NCBI GenBank assembly: GCA_030998225.1
Contig: JAPYXD010000608.1
Coordinates: 3,502,501 to 3,566,500 of the forward strand
DNA from: Diplolepis rosae
Taxonomy: Eukaryota > Arthropoda > Insecta > Hymenoptera > Diplolepididae
Reading direction: 5' to 3'
Length of the DNA: 64,000 nucleotides
The notes under the pieces were generated by a model that saw only the letters and a program-made list of their open reading frames with translations, was not told the DNA's origin and did no database searches. Below are positions 56,141 to 64,000 of the stretch, one piece after another. Made by a program: the position numbers and the translations under genes. Every line of letters begins with the position of its first letter. The first letter of the stretch is position 1.

Positions 56141-57130
56141 ATGAAATTCCACAAAATGCAAAGCAAAGAAACCCATTATTCTGATGAAAATCAAAGCATG
56201 GAACATGAGCCGACCAGAAACTTGCCATATTTATTCGATCAAAAAGGATCGAATGATTTGATTAAGGATCTGAATTTATCTAAAAATGGGGCTGAAATTT
56301 TGGGCTCTAGACTCAAGAAAATAAATTTGCTCTGTGGTGATTTTAAAGTGATAGGAATTCTTCTCGGATTGCAATCTGGCTATACGAAATACTGCTGCTT
56401 TCTATGCACCTGGGACAGCAGAGCACGATAACAACATTATAATGTTAAAGTTTAACCAGCGCGTGAGACGTTAGAACCTGGAGAGATGAACGTCAGTCAA
56501 AAATCACTGCTTCATCCTCAAAAGATCTTTCTACCAGGATTGCATATGAAGCTCGGCATTGTGAAAAATCCCATCAAAACGTTGAATAAAAACGGAGAAG
56601 CTGATTTTTTTTCTTGAAAAACAAATTTGCCAAGCCTAGCAAAGCTAAAATTTGGGAGGGAGTTTTGAATGCACCACAAATCCGATAACTTATGCTAGAC
56701 TGTGATTTCGAAGAGCTTGACTGAACTTGAGAGATAAACATGGTTGTCTGTGAAAGCTGACATAAATAATTTCTTAGGAAATACAACACCCAGAAAACAC
56801 AAATACCTGATCGATAACATGTTGCAAAACTTCCAGGAAACGAAAGTGAACATGTTACTGAAAATTCACATGATGCATTCTCACATGGATTTCTTCCCAT
56901 AAAATATGGGAATAGTCAGTGATGTGCGTGGTGAAAGATTCCATCAAGGCATCGCTACAGTCAAGAAGAGGTTTAAGTGTAAGTGAAGTGAAAACGTTTT
57001 AGCGTACTACTGATGGAATCTAATGACTAATGAAGCAAATGCTCATCATGGTCAAGCATGCAAGAGAAAAACTTTCTGATTGCAATCAGCAATTTGACTT
57101 CATTTTCTAACAAAAGCTAACAACCAATGA
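56141..57130 (+). pseudogene. Decayed member of the Cys-rich uncharacterised family, copy 2
   Basis: The open part (56141-56431) reads NLPYLFDQKGSNDLIKDLNL, SKNGAEILGSRLKKINLL and then, after an in-frame deletion, CGDFKVIGILLGLQSGYTKY with CCFLCTWDSRAR. Broken frames continue: LHPQKIFLPGLHMKLGIVKN, LIDNMLQNFQETKVNMLLKI, HMMHSHMDFFP and DVRGERFHQGIATVKKRFK. It aligns with copy 1 at 26330-28075 (RDLGLQKEAAELLG; CGDIKVIGLLLGEQSGFTKY) but is diverged and has lost the N-terminal Cys module. The CCFLC pair may bind metal. No assigned function. Confidence 0.75.
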
Positions 57131-58099
57131 TAAAGAATGGATATTTCGAAGACATAGTACAATGATTTGCTTCAAGTACGTGTAACCCATCAAACTGGCA
57201 GCTCTATAAAAAGAGACAACTTATCTGCCATGTATATTCGAATAGTGATAGCCTGAACCCTAAGTTTGTGTGCATCATTGAAGTGATAGTGTAGATTTCA
57301 CAAAGTTTTACAAATCTTCCGTTGATGTTTTCCGTTTTGACGGCGACGATTAGATTCCAAGTCTCGTGGTAGAGCTGAGCCGGACCAATATCTTCTGCAA
57401 AGACTGTTGTGTGCTATGGGGATTTCGTAATGATAATCCCTAAGATGGTGGGGATGCACCTCATCAGTAAGAAGAGATTATTCATTTTTACGCTGCAGGC
57501 AATAAGGAGTAAAATGCTTTTAGACGATTTGCGTGTGTAAGGTAACGTTCTCCTTCTACGAGAACAAAATAGTCGCTATTATTTACTTCCTCAATAATTG
57601 AGAATGGGCGTTTTCAGTCCTTCATTTATTTCAATTAGGTCTTGCAACATTGCCATGACTTTCTTTAATAATTTCTTATTTTTCCTCTTTAATCAATTCT
57701 TCATTTGGTGTTGTGCAGACATAAAATTTTAATTGTTTATTTTAATTTTCCAAAAATGTGATTTGTTCTTTTATCTTAATTTTCTCTAGACTTGTAATAG
57801 TTGGGTCCGAAAAGTGAAGTTGTTATCGTCAACCTTCGTTTTTTACTTCGCTGAAATGCTTCATTTAATTTCGTCAACCATATTTTTTCATTATACTCTC
57901 GCAATTAAATCGAATTTTTAGTTTTTCTGCATAGATTTTTGATCATTTTGGCCCAAAGTTTTCCTGCGGCATCTGGTATCCATATGGTTCGTTTTTCTGA
58001 TCGATTTAAAAAGCCATTTGTTATATTTCTTTTACCAATCCGAGATTAAATTCTGTTCTTGGAAAAGACTGTGATATTATCTTCTTCTTCAGAGGACCT
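57131..58099. other. Non-coding
   Basis: No recognised frame. T-rich, with no clear repeat structure. Confidence 0.4.
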
Positions 58100-58129
58100 C
58101 ATTGGTTCAGTATTGGACCCTATCTCGCT

Positions 58130-58900
58130 TTTAAAAACCTTTAGAACCCGATGGAACCCTGTTAGAACATGGGTTTCTACCTAGGTGTAAACGGAGTTGT
58201 ACATGGCTTTTGCGAATGAGTCCTGGCCCGGGTTTTATCCTGTCCTAAGAAGGATTCTAACGGGTTCTAAATGGATACAAAAGTTTTGCGACTATCGGGT
58301 TCTACACGGGTTGGAACCAGGTTGTATTCGACCCTAATAACGGTTCTAAATGGTTCAAAAAATTGTGCGCCAATAAGGTTTTATATGGGTGTCAAGCAAG
58401 TTCTAAGAAGGTCTTAAACGGGTGTTAATCAGGTCGTATCCGGCCCTAAGAAGGGTTCTATATGTCCATAACAGGGTTTTATACGGAACCAAACATTGTT
58501 ACGCTAGGCTCTTTTAGACACCCAGAGCGCACAGCTCAATTGGTCAACCTATTTCCCCGCTATGACCCGTTTAAACCCTGTTAGATGCTCATACTTTCGA
58601 TTCAAGTGATAGAACCACGTTAAACCCGCTTAGACACCCAGAGTACACTTTGACCAAATTTATTAATCTATGTCCTCGCTATAACCCGTTCAGACCCTGT
58701 TAGACGTCCATACTTTCAATTCGAGAGATCCCTGATAGAATCATAGTAGACCCGTTTAGACACCCAGAGCGCACTTGATTAAATTTGTCAATCTATGTCT
58801 CCGCTATGACACGTTCAGACCCTGATAGACGCCCACACCTATGATTCCTTAGATACCTGATGCAACCACGCTAGACCCGTTTAAACACTGAAAGTGCACT
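58130..58900. repeat. Two tandem-repeat series
   Basis: 58140-58500: loose ~60-bp units containing GGGTTCTAAACGG/ACCCTGTTAGAAC phrases. 58505-58900: ~125-bp units with TTTAGACACCCAGAGCGCAC, 'atttgtcaatctatgtctccgctatgac' and 'ccctgttagacgcccata', at about 58508, 58636, 58757 and a partial last copy near 58880. Confidence 0.75.
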
Positions 58901-58904
58901 TTGG

Positions 58905-59066
58905 AAGAATAATTTTCATATACTAATCCCGGACCGTAGCCAGGTATACCCTGTTAGGTCCCGTTTTCCAATTAAAATAATATAATTTGAGTACCAATTA
59001 CCCATGTAGAACTCGCTTACATCCGGATAGCATTCCACGATTATATTATAATTTTCCGGTGGAACC
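58905..59066 (-). repeat. Inverted copy of the 41918-42066 block
   Basis: The reverse complement matches the right half of the TIR element at 41760-42087 at high similarity (for example GGTAATTGGTACTCAAATTA and AACAGGGTATACCTGGCTAC are exact). Both copies keep one frame open, reading MGNWYSNYII...GKxDLTGYTWLRS to a shared stop. It may still be chance in young copies. Confidence 0.8.
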
Positions 59067-60903
59067 GGATGATGCTGGCGAAATATGTGGAACCGAATTT
59101 TACAATCTCCAGCAATGAATTGACTCAATAGGTGGCCGAAAAAACCATAGCAGCATTCTATTTTTTTAACATTCGAAGCTCCAGTCGATAGAGTAAACCT
59201 TTACGAAGAGAAAAAATCATATAAGAGCGCTCGAAAGGAATGGGAAGTTTTTGTTCAAAATGAAAAAAAAACAAATTATCTGAAAAAAGTGTCATTTTGA
59301 CAGATAAAACAGCAAAGTTTCAGCTTTATATTGAATGCAGAAATAACCACTAGCAATGTGTACGTGAGGCATTCTTTAATTTCGAAATTAATTTTACTTG
59401 TAATAAAGCTTTGCATTTGTTTGAGATTTTATCACTTTCTTCTCGTAAAATTTTTCGTGGAAAAAAGGGCATCAGATTCAAACGCGATTTATGAAATGTC
59501 AATAAAGTTTTAATATTTTAAATAAAATACTTATCTCAAACATTCAATGCATAAAAGAAAAGAATAAATGCTCAAATAAACTTTGGAATAAAGGAGATAT
59601 CAGTGCAATAAGTAAAACTAAATCATTTCACATAATTTAACCAGTTTCCAATATGTGTGTTTAGTTTTCTCAATAGAATCATCAATAAATTTGTCACTGC
59701 TAACAAAAGAGTTTCAGGTGATAGTACCGAAAAAGCACAATTTATGATCTGTAAACAAGTCAAATGAATAATTTGTTCATGAAACTTGTTTAAATAATAA
59801 ATGATTATTATATAAAACTAAAGCATCTATGTTAAATGACCATCTGAGACAAATGTATAGTTTATTCTGCTAACAAAAACTAAACACACATTCCCAAAAA
59901 TGGGCAAATGATATCAAAAAATTTGGTTTTACTCATAACGTTAACATTTCAAAACTAAATTCAAATCTGTATCACTACAAACTCAAAATCAACATCACGT
60001 TTGAAAAAAACAATAACTTTTGGCTAGATGTTACGGATTAGGTAAAATTTATAAAAAAAACTATCCTTTGAGAGCAGTTATTTCAACTAATAATACACCT
60101 ACTAGAATTTTAGAACAAGATTTTAACATGATACTGAAAAATTCGTTATCAAGGCCAAATTATTCTGTTAAAAATAATTGCTCTGTAGTTTCTAAACAAA
60201 GCACAGCACAACATTGTTGCATTAGAGTTTTCTTTTTAATTTTTTATTTTCTACCCCCCATTACCGACTGGCACACAAGTGGGGATTAGGGATTAGGTGT
60301 TTAAAGACATTTTTTATTTTATAATAGCCAACGCCTTCCGATCCTTAAGTAGGATCCTTTTCAAGGCTGTAAACAGAATTTTTTATACAAAAATATTTAT
60401 AACAAGTCAGTAGGGAATGGAAACAATAGAAAAAAATACCACAGCACGCAAAGCGACGCTGCTGTATCATAATAAATACAGCCGGTGACGAATGTGATCG
60501 TACCCGGACGTTGCAAAACTTCTAAATGATGTCACAGGGAGCTCTCACAACACTCCTAATTCCGGAAATCGTTGATTCCCTGGGAGCACTCTGAGAGCTT
60601 AGGAAATGTTTTCAATTTTCTTTTCAGTAGTGAAAAAAGCTTAATTATCGATATTTTATCATCATAAGTGAAAAAATTAATGAATGATTATATAACTATC
60701 GAAAAACAAGATAACTCAAAAATGTTTCAGATAATCTTTATGTTACTAAATAATCTGAATAATTTGCGTAGAGACTATCTATGACAATTCTTGGTAACCT
60801 GCAGATAACCTTTAGATAATTTTCAGATAACTAGATGATAAAAATGATTTTCATATAATCAGATAATTTTAATGATAACAGTAATCTTACAATCATCCAA
60901 ACC
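59067..60903. other. AT-rich, no gene
   Basis: Frames at 59331-59513 and 60020-60289 have no motif. 60705-60895 is rich in AGATAATC/AGATAACC phrases that reappear inverted at 62300-62400, suggesting an older host repeat around the 60904-62293 element. Confidence 0.4.
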
Positions 60904-62293
60904 CAGCAAACACTGTTATATAACATGTATGTAACTATTACATAACAGATTGTAACACGTTACATAGCTGGTGACTTTCAGGTGAATCACCTGTGACGCA
61001 AAATGTCACACACTGTGTGATGAATTAGTTCTATAACAGCTCTGTAACGCTGTGATGTAATTGGTCTGTAACAGACTAATGTAACATATGTGCTATATTG
61101 TTACGCAGCATCAATGTAAATATGTTCTATATGTGTTATGCAATTATGTTATATAGAAGTTTTGTAAAAGCGATATGTAAATAGTATGTTACGGAGATAT
61201 GTTAAACAGATATACGATGATAAAATATTGATAATACGCAACTCATTTCTGTGAGTCAAATTTTGCACCTTTGTGTTATTTGTCGATTACTGAATATTAT
61301 ACTTAGGGCATGTGAAATTTTACCATAAGAGCAATTTATTTTACACAAGTTATTACCCACAATTTAAATTTTTCCAACTATTATTGATGTCGGTGTTCGG
61401 GAAATTAAAATATCTATATATAATATTACATGATTGTTACATATCTGATAATAACGTGCATTATACACAACTTACAGAGAAGCACTGTACAGTAATGCCG
61501 TCATAGTACACTTACGTAACACTGCAAAGAAAGTGTTATAGATCATTCGCGTAACCAAGTTACAGAATCAAAGTTACAGTATTGTCACATAAAAATTATG
61601 TCACACTGTTACGTAGCTGTTACTAATGTACATTATATACAACTAACATAACTATTCCGTAACATTGTTGCATTACCCTTACGTAACAAAGCAACGAAAT
61701 TGTAATATATCATTTAGGTAACCAAGTTATAGAAAAGATGTTACGTGATACTTACATAAAAATTACGTAACATTGTTACGTAGCTGTTACTAATGTGCAT
61801 TACATACAACTCACATAACTATTCCGTAACACTGTTACATTACCCTTACGTAAGAAAGAAACGATATTGTTATAGATCATTCCGGCAACCAAATTACAGA
61901 ACAAATGTTACATGATTCTTACATAATAATTATGTCACATTGTTACATAGCTTTTATTAATGTACATTATACACGACTTACATAATTATACAGTAATGCC
62001 GTGACAGTTAAGTTACATAACATTATGACAAAACTGTTACAGATCATGTGTGTAACACAATTAGAGAACGAAGTTTACATTTTTTTTCTATAGCATATAC
62101 ATCCCACTGCTACAGAATTGTTACATTCACTCTTTTATTGATCTTTTACATCTTCACGCGGTAACAATCTTACATAACCTTTGTGCCTTCCCGCTATATA
62201 GCAATTACATCACTGAACAATAATAATCGTTAAATAACCAGAAATAACTATGTTACCTTTTTGTTACGGAGCGGTTACATAACGTGTTTGCTG
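60904..62293. mobile_element. TIR element with internal ~169-bp tandem repeats
   Basis: CAGCAAACACTGTTATATAAC at the left and, mirrored, CAGCAAACACGTTATGTAAC at the right bound 1390 bp. The interior is saturated with GTTACGTAAC-like motifs. The block 'cattatatacaactaacataactattccgtaac' recurs at about 61460, 61630, 61799 and 61967, a ~169-bp period. No coding sequence. Confidence 0.7.
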
Positions 62294-63089
62294 AGAAGGT
62301 TATCTCGAAGTTTCCGAGAATACTGAACGACTGGTCATATGAAAATAATTCGTATTATCTAAACATTATCTGAAGGTTATCTTGATTTTAAAAGATTATC
62401 TACTTATCCACGTCAAAAGAGCTGGCTCAGAGTTATTTTATTTTATTTCAATCAAATCAAGGGAATCGGAATGATTTGTTTCACTGGAAATCGAATTAAG
62501 TGCAAAATTTATTATTCTATCGTTTCATTGATTTCTTCAACAGTTCTTTATGGGGGGTGTTTATTAACTGGGCTGTCTTGAATATCAAGAGAATTATTGA
62601 GGTGAAAAAAACATCGTTTTACTTCAGACACGTTTTTTTTAATTCCCGCGATATACTTTCTATGTATTACATATGTGTATAAATATACATCAATTATATA
62701 TTCAGATATCTGTAATATTTTAGTGATTCATTTACTCGTAATCGACTTATAATGTAACGCAAAAATTCAAATTGCACAAAAATAGAACTGAAAATAACAC
62801 ACAGCCTCGTGCATCAAGTAAGCATAGTAAAAAAAAATTATATAATAATTTATAATAATTAGGATATGCCGAGAATCTTAAAATATAAATTTTTTAAAAT
62901 CGAAATTTTACTTAAACATCATTTTTCGTTGCTGAACTTCCTTCTGAAATTGAAAAAGCCATCTATAAATGAGAAAAAGTTTGAAATAATAACTATTATT
63001 AATAACTTCATAATAAACTCACAATTGTTGCGATATTATTTTTTAATTTTTACATATTTCTACAATTCATAAGAACTACAGCATATTTT
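62294..63089. other. AT-rich, no gene
   Basis: No recognised frame or repeat boundary. Confidence 0.4.
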
Positions 63090-63122
63090 TTGAAGAAATT
63101 TTCTGTGAAAAAAGGAACGCTT

Positions 63123-63195
63123 CCACTCCGCTGGGTATCGAGCCCAGGTCTTTTCGACTGCCGGTCGAATGCTCTGTCATCTGAGCTACGGAGGT
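63123..63195 (-). tRNA. tRNA-like unit 4, Ala(GGC)-type, probably pseudo
   Basis: D-stem GCTC/GAGC, anticodon stem TTCGA/TCGAA fully paired around loop CCGGCAG (anticodon GGC, C33), and T-stem CTGGG/CCCAG with a CTCGATA loop. The acceptor stem has only five of seven pairs. Same family as units 1-3, with better anticodon-stem pairing. Confidence 0.45.
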
Positions 63196-63597
63196 TCCAC
63201 AACTTTTCTCAGAGAATCTTTTTAACGCCTATTCGGCTACGGATGTATCATGAAATATTTAAATCGTTCTTCAGTTCACTCGATAAGATTCGAGCTTCCG
63301 TTACTTTTCACATTTTTATATCTTTCAACGAGCGTGTTTTCCTGGCGAATTCTCGAGGAGTATTACATTTTACTCTTAATAGAATAACTCTTGAAATCTT
63401 TTTTAAACTTCCTATCGGTAATTTTTACTTCTTTTAAATGTTCCTTGTTACGATCAAACGCATCACTAATGTCCAAACACTCAAAATAATTAGGTGCATT
63501 GGATCTAACACAACGTCTCGTATAATATCCAGGTTTTTAATTTTTTATAAAATTGAATTATCTTTGAACAATTTTTTCTGTGAAAAAAAGAACGCTT

Positions 63598-63670
63598 CCA
63601 CTCTGCTGGGTATCGAGCCCAGGACCTTTCGATTGCCGGTCGAATGCTCTATCATTTGAGCTACGGAGGT
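63598..63670 (-). tRNA. tRNA-like unit 5, Ala(GGC)-type, probably pseudo
   Basis: Anticodon arm TTCGA-CCGGCAA-TCGAA is perfectly paired, with T-stem CTGGG/CCCAG, a degenerate acceptor stem and C33 again. It lies about 475 bp from unit 4 within a direct repeat. Confidence 0.45.
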
Positions 63671-63741
63671 TCCACAAAACTTTTCTCACAAAATCTATTT
63701 ACGCCAATTTGGCCACGGATATATCATGAACTATATAAAGG

Positions 63742-64000
63742 GTTTCCCAATAAGGGTGATATGTTTTGAAATTGAAAAAAAAACACTGAATATTCATTCG
63801 GAATTGATCGAAATCTTTTTTATTATATTGGATATTCTATGCCATTTATGATTTAAACAATATATCAAATTGATTCCAGAGCCCAATCCGCGAACTCCCG
63901 ACGCAAACGATGGTCATTAGGCTTCAGTTCTTGGGCCAGAATCATCTTATAGGGATGCAGGCCAAGATCCAATCGCAAAATACGCTAGGTAGTCATCCTG
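63742..64000 (-). mobile_element. Mariner-like element end, running off the window
   Basis: A probable inverted end starts GGGTTTCCCAATAAGGGTGA at 63742. On the minus strand, 64000-63880 encodes RILRLDLGLHPYKMILAQEL and KPNDHRLRREFADWALESI, the second HTH segment of a transposase family common in insects. The terminal repeat follows within about 140 bp, so the catalytic domain has been deleted. The other end lies beyond the window. Confidence 0.7.

Larger units (their letters stand above)
63080..63740. repeat. Direct repeat containing two tRNA-like units, ~475 bp apart
   Basis: TTTTCTGTGAAAAAA-GAACGC before and GGAGGTTCCACAA...CTTTTCTCA...GGATGTATCATGAA after each tRNA-like core are shared by both units (63095-63255 and 63575-63735). 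The TTTTCTGTG-AAAAA flank is also shared with the array at 45410-46413. Confidence 0.75.

Noticed and set aside
63090..63659. Frames with VSSPGLFDCRSNA and LLGIEPRTFRLP
   Set aside because: Same artefact from the tRNA-like units 4 and 5.
1..64000. Window as bacterial or viral DNA
   Set aside because: No operons, no ribosome-binding sites, spliced exon signals and only eukaryotic transposable elements; long bacterial or viral genes are absent.

Overview
The window looks like a gene-poor, AT-rich piece of an insect nuclear genome. Almost everything recognisable is a transposable element or repeat, mostly decayed. The element mix is insect-like: several mariner subfamilies, Tc1, R1-clade LINEs, a Ty3/gypsy element, and TTAA-flanked piggyBac-type non-autonomous elements. 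A Fer1/PTF1A-type bHLH exon and a possible DUF4806-like exon are the only host-like coding pieces, with one further unidentified candidate exon. A hymenopteran host is my guess from the flavour of these families, not something the sequence proves.

Layout. 0-5.3 kb: a ~90-bp tandem repeat (1.4-2.0 kb) and one unidentified candidate exon (2.8-3.1 kb). 5.3-10.2 kb: three foldback repeats, a TA-flanked element and a hammerhead-like motif. 10.9-14.06 kb: two mariner-like elements separated only by one TA; the second carries a foldback element and a TTAA-flanked element. 17.3-18.6 kb: a TTAA element and a hairpin repeat. 20-20.8 kb: a LINE tail. 21.4-23.8 kb: a 46-bp minisatellite and a ~100-bp satellite. 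23.9-26.3 kb and 29.7-30.5 kb: R1-like LINE ruins. 26.3-28.1 kb: a decayed Cys-rich gene whose relative lies at 56.1-57.1 kb. 31.55-32.7 kb: an abrupt GC-rich island. 32.7-36.6 kb: transposase fragments, including a mariner split by a Tc1 element at a TA.

36.66-41.66 kb is the most striking structure: a 5.0-kb TTAA-flanked element filled by a ~4.3-kb imperfect palindrome, whose right arm carries an 870-bp foldback built from GGAACGTTCC-type motifs. 42.6-43.35 kb: a possible DUF4806-like gene remnant next to a TTAA MITE. 44.5-49.3 kb: one collinear gypsy-like element (minus strand) split by a TA MITE, a three-unit tRNA-like array flanked by a perfect 17-bp duplication, and a 1-kb foldback. 49.3-50.1 kb: mariner scraps. 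52.62-52.97 kb: the bHLH exon, the best gene in the window. 53.8-54.3, 58.1-58.9 and 60.9-62.3 kb: tandem-repeat blocks. 63.1-63.7 kb: two more tRNA-like units of the same family. 63.74 kb to the edge: the end of a mariner-like element.

I see no intact transposase or polymerase, so every element here appears non-autonomous. The order of insertions can be read directly in several nests.
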